Shown here: piece after piece, positions 1-12,092 of the stretch
How the letters are laid out: every line of letters begins with the position of its first letter
Numbering within the stretch: position 1 is the first letter of the stretch
DNA from: Diadema setosum
Lineage: Eukaryota > Echinodermata > Echinoidea > Diadematoida > Diadematidae
Reading direction: 5' to 3'
Length of the DNA stretch: 64,000 nt
NCBI RefSeq assembly: GCF_964275005.1
Contig: NC_092686.1
Location: forward strand, 44,700,333 to 44,764,332
Translations under genes and position numbers: made by a program
The notes under the pieces: generated by a model
Database searches by the model: none
What the model was told of the DNA's origin: nothing
What the model saw: the letters and a program-made list of their open reading frames with translations, nothing else

Positions 1-1781
1 TGAAAAAAAAATATTGACATAGTGAATGATATAATTTCTTTTTAATCCGTTTTACACAAAGATATTTAAAGTAAGAATTCCGTGAAAGCAAATGGAAATT
101 TGTGAGCCTATTTCATGACCTCATGTACACATTGTAATTTGAATAACATGATTGGCCGGTATCACTGTTTCTCGAAAGCATGTTACTAATTTATCATTAT
201 CATTATTTCATTATGAACTCCTCACTTTCTTTCATGTTGAACTGCACTGAAACTGTCATTGTTGTTTTTGTATGTGATTAGTATCTTTTGTATGTGATTG
301 GTATCTCTTTCTTATTTCTTTCAGTCAACCTGGACATGTGGGGGGGGGGGGGGTTCCTTTAAATTGACATACTACTAGTACTAGTAGTTGGTTTTTGTTT
401 GTAAGTGCTTTTACAGGCTGTGATAGGGAATTTCATTCGTCCTACTGATTACTTGTTGTACTTCAATATTTTCCTCGCCCAAATAAATGTAATGATTTAC
501 ATATTATATAAGTTTACTTTACCAATATTATGAATGAGAATATTTCAAGAATTCGTTAGATGAATTACTTTGTCGTATATTATGATTATAAATGTATGTG
601 TGTATGTTTATCTATGTGTGTGTGGGTGTGGGTGTGTGTGTGTGTGTGTGTGTAACTCCCCAGTCATTGCTCATCAGATACGTGACGAGATAAATGGAAA
701 ATAGTGATTAATTATATGTTCGTCGTATATGCACAAGAATTTATGTCATTTTCCCTGTCTGATATTTTCATGTTTTATGATTAAGGAGAGTTTGCGACTA
801 TGTGCGTACTGTATATCAGCAGTGGAATTAAAGTCACTCGTTTTCCTGTCGTGAGTTCTTGTACCGAGGAGTACATGGTAGCGGTTCATTAAATCAGTAC
901 GTGTATGATAATCGGTTGGTTGGCGTTATACACTCTTTTAAAAAGACAAAATACCATCGGATCCTGTTGAGAGAATACAAGTAAAACCTGGAATGAACTG
1001 GTACTGCGTGAGCTATTGAACCAGGCGTCATTGTACCTTTAAGCTGACTTACTAGAGATTTTATCTTAATTTGCCGTAATGATTGATAAGTGAACAGTAA
1101 TGCCTAACATAAGTACGTTTCTATCCTTCATCTCTCTTTTTTTTTATTTCGTCAGACCACGCGTATCATTTACACAGAGGAATTTGAACGATCCATATTC
1201 ACAATTTTGTCTGTGTAAAACGCGTCTATTGCCTTATTAGAATCTACACTCTTATGCCACCATCATAAGTGATGACAGCCATCACTATAGAATCAGTTCG
1301 TAGGAAGGGATCGAGGTTTATGTTAATGTCCGAGTTGACACTGTCCAGTCGTACAGTAAATTGCCAGCAATCAAAAACATTCACCAAATAATATGAATTT
1401 CATCTTAATGCATTCGCATCGGCATCTTATTGAGGATGGCTGTTACAAAGAAGGTGGGCTGACTATAAAAGGCAGACGCCAAAATCTAGCAGTAGGTAAG
1501 ATGACCGACTTGACCGTACGTCTTTTAAAAGAAAATCGTTGGATAACTACCCCTAGCTGAAAAATAACAATGAAGCCTTGTAAAATCAATACATTCTGAT
1601 GGAATTGTGTTGAAACGGCACAATAAACCAAAGCAGTCTTTTTAGTCCTTCCTGTTCTGCCAATAACATTGTTCTCCCATGTCATTTGTTTTCCCCTTAG
1701 GTAGGTTAGTGTTTTGTTCGCAGTCAACTTAAATCAATATCATCTTGACAAGTGAGTGGGCGAGTATACTGATGTAAGCAT
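1..1781. other. Non-genic AT-rich stretch
   Basis: No coding signal was recognised. It holds a run of G near 340-353 and a GT microsatellite at about 622-653. The open frames are short and lack family-like composition. Confidence 0.6.
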
Positions 1782-2349
1782 TTAAAGGACAAGTTCACCT
1801 TCATTTACAAAAGGGTTGAGAGAATGTAGCAATATTAGTAGAACACTTCATTGAAAGTTTGAGGAAAATCGAACAATCTGTTCAAAAGTTATGAATTTTT
1901 GAAGTTTTTGTGCAGTCACCACTGGATGAGAAGACTACTGCAGTGTATGATGTCACATGCGTACAACAATATAAGGAAAATATAAAGAGAATTTCACAAA
2001 ATTTCATCTTTTGAAAAAAGTACACATTCCCTTGACCCGTTACTGACATATTGTTATGGGTAATATCATTCCCATTGCCTTTAGAAAGAGGCAAGTCGGG
2101 TGCTCTTTTATTATGTGAAAAAAGTGAAAATATGTTGAATTTTCTTTACATTTTCTTTATACTGTTGTACTCATATGACATCACGAGCCTTAGTAGTCTC
2201 CTCATCCAGCGGTTCCAACACAAAAATTTTAAAAATTCATAACTTTTGCATCGATTGTCCAATTTTCCTAAAACTTTCATCGATGTGTTCTACTAATATT
2301 GCTGCATTCTCTCAATCCTTATGTTTATGAAGGTGAACTTGTCCTTTAA
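1782..2349. mobile_element. MITE, TTAAAGGACAAGTTCACC family, full copy
   Basis: The left end TTAAAGGACAAGTTCACCTT is mirrored by the right end, which reads AAGGTGAACTTGTCCTTTAA. The two halves are imperfect inverted copies of each other, so the whole 568 bp can fold back. No transposase frame is present, so it is non-autonomous. A half copy lies at 13250-13577 and an interrupted copy at 41325-42305. The TTA/TAA edges would fit a PIF/Harbinger-type insertion, but the superfamily is not proven. Confidence 0.8.
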
Positions 2350-3526
2350 CACCAGACAGACTTAGGGATCGTTGCGACTATGGAGCTACAACTGTAGTAG
2401 CCTCGTCTAGTTCTGGACCCTTTTTAGGGCTCACACCTGTAAATAAAATGGAATGTCCCAGACCCCTTCACAAATTCGTACCAAAGATACCAAAATAAAT
2501 GAAGAAAAAAAAAATTAATAAAAAATCAATAATGCAGTTTGGCCAAAAACTGAATAGCTGCAGATATTGCGTATGCATTCCTCTACAAACTGCATTTTGG
2601 TTGGAAGATGAAAGCTTTTCTCATGGAATTTGAAGGGACTATATTTCACTGGGTGCATGTACAGAAAATAGGTGATTTTTTGAGTGAGAAGAACTCGTAG
2701 TCTGGCTTTACGGACCCTTGGACAGAGTTTGAGCCGAAGAACCCGACTTGGAAATTTGATGGATGAAAGGGTATATCTCATTTATCCAGGTTAGCGAAGA
2801 TGAAACACCTCATTTCTCCCAGCTATTTTACGGATTTTTTTTTTTTTTTTTTAATTTTGAATTCCAACACACGTCTCTATGGGGAATTATTTACCCGTGT
2901 GAGCCCTATAGAGTATGCATGTATTAAATGCACACAAGTCAATGGGAAGTATTCATCTCATATAAGCTCTGCTGATCTATTCTGTCAGATCCCATCCTCC
3001 CTCCCCCACCCCCTCCTCTACCCTCCCCCTCCTCTACCCCCACCCTAACTCTGCTTGAATACAATTTGTTTTCTTATTATGTTCTTGTGGTACTATAGAT
3101 CTTAGTACATAGCAGTCATCAATATCACACAACTTTGAATGATTGTGGTATTTTAATGTATTTCTTTGTTTGGCTACCACTGAAACAGCTCAAAATACAT
3201 AAAGTTAGTCTGTTTGATAAAACGTTTGATAAAACAAAGTCTTTTACAGTACTTTGTAGGCAATAAGGTGATGATAACACCCCCTTAATCAAGGATAACT
3301 GCCTGCATCTATGTATTCATCTTATGAAGAACTAATCAACACTGCAAGATTTCTTTTTGAAAAATCCCCAAAGGGCATCATTTTCAAAAGTGTCCCTTTG
3401 AGAAGCTTTACAACCCCTTCAATGTGCAATTTCTCATATGATGTAGGGGCAAATATCATCAAAAACACATTTATGATGTTAAAAACTCAATTAAGAAATA
3501 TGACCTCTACTACATGTATATCGATT
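2350..3526. other. Non-genic stretch
   Basis: Nothing recognisable as a gene. It includes a T run near 2829-2850 and a C-rich tract at about 2990-3044. Confidence 0.55.
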
Positions 3527-3643
3527 CTTTTTTCGCCGACAATACGCGATAGGCCGAGTGATGGCGCGATCCCGAGAACTGCGTAACCGCGCAGTTCTCG
3601 GGATCGCGCCATCACTCGGCCTAAAGCGTATAGTCGGCGAAAA
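3527..3643. repeat. Near-perfect 117-bp hairpin
   Basis: Two arms of about 54 bp are inverted copies with about three mismatches, separated by only a few bases (TAAC and adjacent). The arms are GC-rich compared with the AT-rich flanks and contain GGCCGAGTGATGGCGCGATC. It may be a very small foldback element or the paired ends of a deleted transposon. Confidence 0.8.
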
Positions 3644-4407
3644 CAGTATCGCTATAAGGGGTCCAGAACTAGACTACCAGTAGCCCGGGCTGGTACATGG
3701 GTACCATCGATGGGCGCGACAAAGAGGAAGGATATCTCCCCCCCCCCCCCCCTCCCCCACCATCACCACCACCACCGCCTTTTCACTCTTAAAAAAAAGT
3801 AGTAATAAAAAAATACAATTAAATCACAACGAAACCCAAGCGAGGGTTTCCCCAAGATTCTTTTCGTAAAGCGCCAAGGGGGGGGGGGGGGGGGGTCCTC
3901 TTGCCCTCCCCACTTAAAGTATGTAAGTATGTTTGTTTGTTTGTTTTCAGGGGGAAGGGGAACCCCTAAAAAAAACAACAACAACAACTATATTCTCTGG
4001 AAGAGTATCCTGATTTCACATTTCCTCCACAGAAATATTTTCACTTCTCCAACTTGGACGCCAAGGGTAGCGTAAAGAAAAAACCCTTCAAAACATCATT
4101 TACAACTGCATGTGTTTATTATCTACCAGCTTCACAGAGTTAAGGAAATCCAGGGGATTTTTCATAATCACAAAATCATGTAGTGCATGCATAGATTTGT
4201 GGAATTTATTGTGGTCCTTGAGGAGAGAAACCAATACTCTGAGAAATTCAAAACAATCAAGGAAGATGACATAGCAACTTCATCATTATAAGAATCTGTG
4301 AGTGGGGGCTCACCTGTGTAGAATTTATGCACGCTTTCTTCTTTTGTTCTGCTTCCTTGAGCCCCTACTAACGCATTCTTATGAAGAAGCTGCTATGTCA
4401 GCATCCT
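3644..4407. other. Homopolymer-rich non-genic stretch
   Basis: It holds C runs near 3739-3752 and a G run near 3880-3894. No gene was recognised. Confidence 0.5.
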
Positions 4408-4755
4408 TAAAGGGGCCCTGAAATCCAAATGCATGTTGATTTGTGTTGATTTATGATACCCTCAACATCACTTTTGCGGTAAAACGAATATCTAGAAACA
4501 TTCCATATATTTTTAACGATTTTTCTTCTATTTTTTTTCACATTACTTGGGAACGCCTACAAAAAATCCTTCCAAACCAATATTCTTGAGATGACCTCAT
4601 CTGTCAATTATTGCTAAAGTACTGAAATGTTCAACAAAAAACACTGGAATGCACCTTCCTCTCGACTCAGCATAAGTTGCATGTTTCTGTGATATTAATG
4701 TTACTAACAAAAGACATGGCGAGGGAACATGCAAGACTTAGTTATGCTGAGTCTT
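4408..4755. mobile_element. Partial MITE starting TTAAAGGGGCCCTGAAATCC
   Basis: It starts with TTAAAGGGGCCCTGAAATCC, a typical MITE-type end. It contains an inner inverted pair (GACTCAGCATAAGTTGCATG near 4673 against its complement near 4727-4755). The expected mirrored right end is absent, and the foldback repeat at 4756 begins where the pair ends. I infer truncation or interruption by that insertion. Confidence 0.5.
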
Positions 4756-5320
4756 ATTCAATTTTTTGATAAACGAATCTTCGGTAATAATGAACCTTCC
4801 GATTAACGAACCTTATTTCATTTTCGAGTTAACGAACCTTCAGAATAACAGGTTCTTAATCTATTCAATTTTTGAATAAACGAACCTTCGGTATCAACAA
4901 ACCTTCAGAATAACGAACTGAAACCGTTCTCGCAACTCGCTTTCTCGGACCCGAGAAGTCGACAAAGATAACATCTCAAAAATCGCCTTCTTGCCTTCTC
5001 GATCCCCAAGAAAATGGTTAGGTTTCTCACCTTATTAACCATTTTCGGGTCCAAAGAGATGTCATACGAGAACGCGTCTTTTTAACCTTCTTGGGGACCG
5101 AGAAGGCAAGAAGGCGAGTTGTGAGATGTCATCTTTGTCGACTTCTCGGGTCAGAGAAAGCGAGTTGTAAAAACGGTTTCAGTTCGTTATTCTGAAGGTT
5201 TGTTGATACCGAAGGTTCGTTTATCCAAAAATTGAATAGATTAAGAAATATTGTTACTCTGAAGGTTCGTAAAATTGAAAATGAAATAAGGTTCGTTAAT
5301 CCGAAGGTTCGCTAATCTGG
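4756..5320. repeat. Foldback repeat with CGAACCTTCGGAATAA subrepeats
   Basis: Two arms of about 270 bp are inverted copies around a centre near 5020-5040. The outer parts of each arm are built from degenerate copies of a 16-18 bp unit like CGAACCTTCGGAATAA. The inner parts hold a GC-richer segment with AAGTCGACAAAGAT. Degenerate units continue singly to about 5560. Nothing in it looks coding. Multi-unit arms are typical of Foldback-type elements, but the class is inferred. Confidence 0.75.
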
Positions 5321-6375
5321 AAATAAAGTGCGGCATTACGAAGTGTGCTAGTATGCACCTTCTCTCTTTTCATTTTTGCATAAACGAATCTTCAGACTAA
5401 TGAATCTTATTTAATTTCCGGACTAACGAATAGAACTTTCGGAATCACGAACTTTACTTTTCGGATCAAAGAACATCCAAATATAGGTAACAAAATGTTT
5501 GTGTTTCGGAATACTGATCCTGATTTCATTTCGGATTAATTTACCTTCGGAATAACGAACATCACCCATGAGATCTCGTCTGCTTGCCTTTTTGGACCCG
5601 AAAAGATCGAAGGGCAAGGGACCTATTCTCTTCTTCTCACAGACACGCAAAAGGTTCTGTAAAAAGAACAGTATAAACCGAAATGACAAATAGGGTTAAT
5701 GAAGCTATTTAAAATCATAAGGCAAAAGCATAGTTTGCTGTAATACCCTTTCCATAACACACACGGAATGACACGGTTTAAGGGGTTCCACCAAAGATCC
5801 TACACTTTAGGATCTTTGGTTCCACAACATATAGTATGCAAATCACATATTTCACATAAGACTGCTAAAAGGGCATTTTTTTTTTTCGTAAAGACTGACA
5901 CATCTTGTAGATGGAATTACTAGACCTATAGCTGAGGTTTGAACCTTTTCCAAATCTCTTGTTAAACGTGGCATAATCTTTTGTTGTTGTTGTTGTTGTT
6001 GTAGGTGAGGCAGGGTACGGATAGGACAATCCAAACTATGGTAATATATCATGACAAGGTGCATAAAATTTGAATCGGTTGATTTTGGAAAACAATATGG
6101 CAAGACCATTGATTCTATAGGAGTGCTACCTTGGCAAAAAGGCTAAGATTAATAGATCACACAAAAAGTGTGACGGTGCCCCCACCCATTTCGCGGCCCA
6201 TGGTGTAAAGGTAAAGTCCTTTTGCTGATTTTGAGTAAAGGGGTAACACTGGTTGACTTCCATTCAAAATCGGTGCATGGCTTCCTAATATAACTGACAG
6301 CTAAGAAACCTGCACAGGTCTTGTCTAACAAGACATCAACCACAGCATGCAAAGGGATTCCAAGTATTGAAATAC
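5321..6375. other. Repeat tail and non-genic stretch
   Basis: Degenerate CGAACCTTCGG units fade out by about 5560. A small hairpin (CCAAAGATCCTA/TAGGATCTTTGG) lies at about 5792-5821 and a TTG triplet run at about 5980-6001. No gene was recognised. Confidence 0.5.
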
Positions 6376-6738
6376 TTCAAAGGCATAATTTACTATTTGC
6401 AGATGAAACAAAAACCCAGCATTAGCGCGTTAAAATAGTCCTAAGATGAGAGTTAGGGATAGAAACAACCACTGTAAAAATTTGAATCGGTAAAATCGAT
6501 GTTAAGTATTGTTAAAAATACAAAATGTGAACAATAGTTATAAAAAAGATGTTTCCAGACTAAACCGTCTACAGTTACGGTTTATTGAGAAAAATACAGA
6601 TATCTCCTTAAAGGCTTTATGGCGAAAATTTTATATGATAGGATGTTTTGTGGTACAATAGACCTACACATATGCATTAAATGTCATATCTTGAAAAATT
6701 TTTAAATCACTGTTCCCAAAGGTAAACAGGACCTTTAA
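6376..6738. mobile_element. MITE, TTAAAGGCATAATTTGCTAT family, copy 1
   Basis: It shares its start (AGGCATAATTTACTATTTGC), its middle (GTGAACAATAGTTATAA) and its AACAGGACCTTTAA-type end with copies at 30843-31209 and 60127-60482. Each is about 356-367 bp. No coding frame is present. The three copies differ at many sites, so the family looks old. Confidence 0.75.
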
Positions 6739-7060
6739 GATGAAGGGATAACTTGCCATATAACGGTAGTGTATGGAAGTTATTAATTCCCGTTAAAAGG
6801 AAAAACAAGCAACAATGTGCGCTCAAGAGTAATCAACGATGAATTGTGCGAAAGTGGTAAGAATGTATAAAGCCATCAGAGGGTCCAATCATATACATGA
6901 TAAATGATATTCTTACATCACGAAATAAAACGAAAGTAAAAATCGTTTTAATGTCCTACTGTCAGACTGACTCAACATAGACATAATTTCGAGGATAAGA
7001 TAACTTCGAGGATTAGCTCGTAGTTAAGTATGGGGCGCCAAGTGTCGCATGGTCATTCAT

Positions 7061-7620
7061 GATACCCCCTCCCACAGTAGGGACTTTTTGTAGAAACAGA
7101 GTATAAAAGTCGCGTTTACAGAGCATTTTTAAATCAAATTTCTAGGGAATTAAACATAATAAAAAATCGCTATGAAAGACTATACGGGGTACATTATGTG
7201 ACGGTGTGAGATCCTCGGCGAGGGAGCTACGCGACCGAACGGGGGAGGGTGTTGGAGGGGGATACCCCCTCCCACGGTATAGGGACTTTAAAAAAAAAAA
7301 ACAAGAGTGTAAAAGTCGCGTTTATAGAGCATTTTAAATCAAATTCCTAGGGAATTAAACATAGTAAAAACGAATTGCTGTAAAGGACTATGATTATAAC
7401 ATACGGGGCGAGGGAGCGAAGCGACAGAGCGGGGGAAGTTGTTGGAGGGGGATATCCCCTCCCACGGTAACGGTAGGGATTTTTTGTAAAAGCAAGAGTG
7501 TAAAAGTCGCGTTTATAGAGCATTTTAAATCAAATTTCTAGGGAATAAAACATGGTAAAAAAAAAATCACTGCGAAGGACTATGATCATAACTTATGAAA
7601 ACTATTCATTCAGGGGGAGC
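7061..7620. repeat. Tandem array, three units of ~190-200 bp
   Basis: Units start at 7061, 7261 and 7451 with GATACCCCCTCCCAC (or GATATCCCCTCCCAC). Each continues through a shared TAAAAGTCGCGTTTA and TCTAGGGAATTAAACAT segment. Units 1 and 2 end in a GGGAGC-rich segment leading to GGTGTTGGAGGGGG. The third unit is incomplete. No open frame spans the array. Confidence 0.8.
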
Positions 7621-9764
7621 GAGCTACTTTCACTTTGCCATTCGTCTGAAATGTATTAATTAAAAACTTAAACGTGATCGCATTGTTCGAGCAATACAAT
7701 AATTGTTCTTATGAGCACAGAAGCGTTGAAGAAAAGGAAAAATGTAGGGTTTACTATAAAGCTGTGTTTCAGGGGGCACACTCGAGGACGCGAGGCTACC
7801 ATCTATACACTAAATTTTCTCATAATTATATAGATATTAGTGTATAGATGTAATAATGTATATTGTTAGTGTATTATTCGCCCTGTTATGTGCGAAAAAT
7901 TTCGCATTTTCAGTTATGAAATTGACAACTTTTAGACGAGAAAAGTACCTTTATTGTCCCCCTCCCACGCGACGGAGCTTTTGCATTTTCAGAATTGAAA
8001 ATGAACAATCCGTTGCACAATAAGTGAAATACCGTACGGATAGAGTACGGTCGATAGATAGTAAACACTGTAGAATAGATATGTATAACATCAGTGCTGC
8101 CAGAGTCTGGGGTTGCGATTGTTATATTATCTATTTTTTTTTCCCCTGGTGCAAAATGGAAAAAAATAAAGATAATAAAAAAGAACGATTATTTAGCGTC
8201 CGGCGTTGAGGTCGCTCGCAGACTTAAGTTTTTGTTTTTGTTTTTGTTTTGTTGTGTTTGTTTGTTTGTTTGTTTTTTTGTTTGTTTTTTAAGGATCTGA
8301 AGGGGTGCGTTCGCACCCAGCGCACCCCCTGGTGACGCGCATGTATAGGGTGTCATCATTTTGGCCCCCATTTCTTCTTCTTCTTCTTTTTTTTTTTACC
8401 CCGGAAGTGGCACTATAAGAAACAAAAACAAAAACAAAAAAATAAACGAAACCTTCGAGTGCTGTAAGGCGCTTGTCCCAAAGGCGTTTGCCAGTTGAAG
8501 GAACCCGAAAGTGGAATGAGAAAGATGCAGTTAAGACTTTTTTCTTTCTTTTTTGCTTGCTTTTCAGCTCATGAAACTAGGAAGTGGGGCCCCACTTTAG
8601 AAAACGAAAACGGCCATGGAAAAAAAAATAGGAGCAGAGAACATGACAGCTCGGAGGAATAGATTAACAAAGCCCAAAGTTCTCTCAGCATTATTTGCTG
8701 AGCTTTATTTTGCTGAGCTTAGACCTATACTAATGATAGTTTTAGGAATACAGTAACCGTTTATCATCTAACCTACCCCTTAGCGTATCTAGTGTAACCT
8801 ACCCCTGAGCGTATCTTTAAGAACGCTATTGTTTGACGATTCGAGTCTCCTTGCTTGACAGGAATTTAGCATATCATTTCCGTGAATTTCTTTTCGATTT
8901 TAATCGTCAGTCTAGAGGTATGACTTCCTCAGAGGTCAAGAAATAATTCTAAAAATGTCGCAAGCGATTAACTTTGCAGATTTGGCAGTGCAAGTTGTAA
9001 ACAAGATCAGTATATACTGCGTACATAGGGTACAAAAAACTCACCCCATAAGGACATTACCACATACGACACGACTCAATGTAATTTTACACACACACAC
9101 ACAAATGTTAATTCATTTACCGTTCAATGTGAGCATTAGTGCCCATTTAATCCACACTAATAGTATGCCAAAATTTGTCTATAATGATGTCTGTATGATC
9201 CTCATGCCTTTGCTTACATCAAGTGGTGTTTGGAACATGAAGTTGCGTCGAACATTTTTCTTAGGTATCAACGTTCTTTCATGTAAATTTTGTGAACCTC
9301 CTTGCTAAATAATTATGTGCAACCACCAAATACCACTGTTTAGCCGTGTACGCAAGTATCTTAAGAAGTGAGAGGGGCTGGTCCATCTTACCAGCTGTGC
9401 TAATACCCCACTTTCCCCTATTCCTAGTGCCTCCATGCCTCACACAATTCCTTTAATCATGCGAGGTATGCGAATAAAGCAAAAGTAAAGTGATCATGGT
9501 TGGGCAAACATGAATAAGAAGTAGACACAATAGAGGAAAAGGTTATGCGAGTTTTTTTGTCCGTTTTTTTTTTTTTTTTTTGTATTCAATTCTTGTGAGT
9601 GGATCAAATGAATCTGCCATCGAGGACTAGCAGTGAGCACCGAAACCGAAAGGACTGGCAGACTCGTTTTACTTGTGCTGAATGTGCATTGATATTTGAG
9701 AAACGTTACGTGCTCAACATTAATTATCACCGCAGCTGATTTCAGCGATATTCTTCTGAAAACG
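7621..9764. other. Non-genic region upstream of the UGT gene
   Basis: No exon was recognised. It has simple repeats (TTTG and TTTTTG runs at 8229-8290, T run at 9565-9582) and an AATAAA at about 9473. A promoter for the glycosyltransferase should lie in the last part, but I see no TATA box or other element I can defend. Confidence 0.45.
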
Positions 9765-11354
9765 ATGGCGGGATTTTCAGGGCTGATAGCTAGCCTACTG
9801 TTGGTCGTATCACTCGCAGGCTTTGGCAGTGCCGCACGAATATTAATGAACGCCTTTCTTGGAGAAGGCAGTCATTTTTTCTGCGCTGCTGCGATGGCTG
9901 AGCGCTTGGTAGAAAAAGGGCATAACATTACCTTCTTCATCAGCAATGCCTACGCACATCGGGCTACTGACGCCAAGTATGCCAACCTGTTTGATTTCGA
10001 GATATTTTATCACTCCATTCCCGTGGAAGAGGTGCACCAGCAACTTAACGCCTACAACGAACGCGCCTTCGAACCAGCCTCTGCTCAGATGCTTACTATT
10101 GCCGAGTTGATGCGCGACGCTCGAGGAAAAGACTGTGACGATATTCTAGGTGACAAGGCTTTGATGGACCGACTAGCGATGGCAAACTTTAGTTTCGTCG
10201 TGTACGACAACACCTGGGTTTGCCCCATATTGATGGCCAGAAAACTTGGAATACCCTACGCCACCGTGTCTGCCATCTCCTCTCCGTGCACAGTAGCAGA
10301 GGGTGCCGGCGCAGTGTCATCACCGGCTTTCGTGCCTGACATGTTCAGTGGTTTGTCAAACACTATGGACTTCATGGATCGCGTAGTAAATACACTCAAC
10401 TATATTTTCATAAGATTAATTGGGGAGTATTTTCGCCAGCCATACGATAGGCTGAACGAGAAGTACAACATTTCACCAGGTGAAAGTATAAGGTACCTTG
10501 TTGACCAAAGCGATCTGTTCTTAGTTAACTCCGATTTCTCTGTGGAATTCCCGTGTTCATTGCCGCCCAACGCAATTCCCGTTGGCGGGTTGACAACTAA
10601 GCCAGCTGTTGCACTGTCCAACGAGTTGGAAGACTTTATGCAGAGTTCCGGAAAACATGGTGTCATCGTATGTACCATGGGAACCTACTTCACCTCCATG
10701 CCTCTGAATATTGTCAAAGCTTTCATAGATGCATTCGCGCGTCTTCCTCAAAAAGTCATCTTCCAACTCCGCTCAATTCCATCCGGAATAACTCTTCCGC
10801 CGAATGTAATGACGTTGCCATGGTTACCTCAAAACGATCTTTTGGGACACGAGAAGACACGCGCGTTCTTGTATCAGGGAGGCAACAACGGATTCTACGA
10901 GGCTTTGTATCACGCTGTCCCGATTGTCGTCATACCCATCCATGGTGACCAGTATGATACTGGTGCCAAAGTAGCGAGTCACGGCATCGGTATCACCATA
11001 AACAAGGAATTATTGAGCGAGACTCGCATCTTCGAAGCGTTGAAGGATGTGACGACGAATTCGACGTACGCGCATACGATCGGAAGACTTTCTGCCATGT
11101 ATCGAGATCGCCCAATGACCCCTGCCGAGAAGGCGGCGTTCTGGATTGATCACGTGATATCCCATGGAGGCAAGCAATATCAAGTGCCCCTGATGCACAT
11201 GGATTTCATCAAGAGAAATCTGATAGATGTCAAGTGTTTCCTGGCTGGATGTTTCATCTCCGGTCTTTTCATCACCTTCTTTACCACCCGACTGCTCTTT
11301 AAGCTGCTGTGTACTGCTTGGCGAACCGTAACTTGCAAAGAAAAACAAGAATGA
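9765..11354 (+). CDS. UDP-glycosyltransferase (UGT), single exon, membrane bound
   Basis: This is a GT1-family enzyme that would transfer a sugar from a UDP-sugar to small lipophilic acceptors at the ER membrane. The 529-residue length matches animal UGTs (about 520-530). Residues 1-23 form a signal peptide. His37 in GEGSHFF sits where the catalytic base lies in animal UGTs. The UGT signature runs from Trp353 (WLPQNDLL) through the QGGNNGFYEA segment to Asp395-Gln396, the pair that contacts the UDP-sugar. A membrane segment at about 491-508 is followed by a short basic cytosolic tail ending KEKQE, which fits a KxKxx ER-retrieval signal. I chose the Met at 9765 because it heads the signal peptide; an in-frame Met at 9696 would put 23 polar residues before it. 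No intron interrupts the frame. Substrate and subfamily cannot be told. An AATAAA lies about 550 bp downstream. Confidence 0.93.
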   Translation: MAGFSGLIASLLLVVSLAGFGSAARILMNAFLGEGSHFFCAAAMAERLVEKGHNITFFISNAYAHRATDAKYANLFDFEIFYHSIPVEEVHQQLNAYNERAFEPASAQMLTIAELMRDARGKDCDDILGDKALMDRLAMANFSFVVYDNTWVCPILMARKLGIPYATVSAISSPCTVAEGAGAVSSPAFVPDMFSGLSNTMDFMDRVVNTLNYIFIRLIGEYFRQPYDRLNEKYNISPGESIRYLVDQSDLFLVNSDFSVEFPCSLPPNAIPVGGLTTKPAVALSNELEDFMQSSGKHGVIVCTMGTYFTSMPLNIVKAFIDAFARLPQKVIFQLRSIPSGITLPPNVMTLPWLPQNDLLGHEKTRAFLYQGGNNGFYEALYHAVPIVVIPIHGDQYDTGAKVASHGIGITINKELLSETRIFEALKDVTTNSTYAHTIGRLSAMYRDRPMTPAEKAAFWIDHVISHGGKQYQVPLMHMDFIKRNLIDVKCFLAGCFISGLFITFFTTRLLFKLLCTAWRTVTCKEKQE

Positions 11355-11577
11355 TTTTGCAAACGTATGGTAATGTTGTATATCTTATTGATTGAGAGAC
11401 CCGAAACCGATTTACCAAAGTATCAATGATGTGCCCATCGAAGCTGAGTAGCTACGTTGTTCACATGCGAAAAGTATCAACTCTGACATGCAAGTTAAAA
11501 TTGGGTGTCTCGGACGGGATTGGGCTTGTCAAGGTTTGAAATAACAACTCACTCTGGTCCATGGCCTTCGGAGAACT

Positions 11578-11750
11578 ATGGGCCTTGTTGCATGACAAAA
11601 AACACATAATCGAACATAAAACACCCAATGGAACATAAATCAGAAAATCGAACTTATATCAGGTATTAGTCAATTAGAATTGAGTATTCAGAGACTTATA
11701 TTTTGGGGATTTGACTGATGTTTGATATCGTTTCATGCAACAGGACCATT
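11578..11750. mobile_element. Short MITE with GGCCTTGTTGCATGA ends
   Basis: ATGGGCCTTGTTGCATGAC on the left is mirrored by GTTTCATGCAACAGGACCAT on the right. The 173-bp interior has no coding frame. If the UGT transcript ends at the AATAAA near 11901, this element lies within its 3' untranslated region. Confidence 0.65.
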
Positions 11751-11900
11751 ACTATATGAATTGGTCTTTTTTTTAAACATGTTTACGGCGCACCATCCAG
11801 ATCCAGTGTATGCCTTCATAGCACTTGACTTTCTTGCCGACTAGGAAGCTTGCTCGCCAGAGGCTTGCCTGGCAAGGCAACACCCAAAGCACTCAAACTG

Positions 11901-11906
11901 AATAAA
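11901..11906 (+). terminator. Candidate polyadenylation signal for the UGT gene
   Basis: This is the AATAAA hexamer I noted about 550 bp after the UGT stop codon on the same strand. AT-rich DNA gives this hexamer often by chance, so the link is tentative. Confidence 0.3.
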
Positions 11907-12092
11907 TATATAGTATGGAAATGTAAAAGGTAAAGTATGATGTGGATATATAGTATGTCATTCGAGCATGAAATACATATAAGAAATTGCAAATAATTCG
12001 TTAACAATTCGATAACGAAGATGCACGAGTATGTTGCAGATAGCGCCGCCTAGCAATGCAAACAAAGCATTGCTGTTTGCGAAGGGGTCTAA

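Noticed and set aside
8955-9308. A 117-codon plus-strand frame starting MSQAINFADLAVQVVNK with an AATAAA about 160 bp after it
   Set aside because: The start context is good, but the rest has no domain, is rich in His/Thr/Leu from a CA tract, and lacks codon bias. It was not called as a gene.
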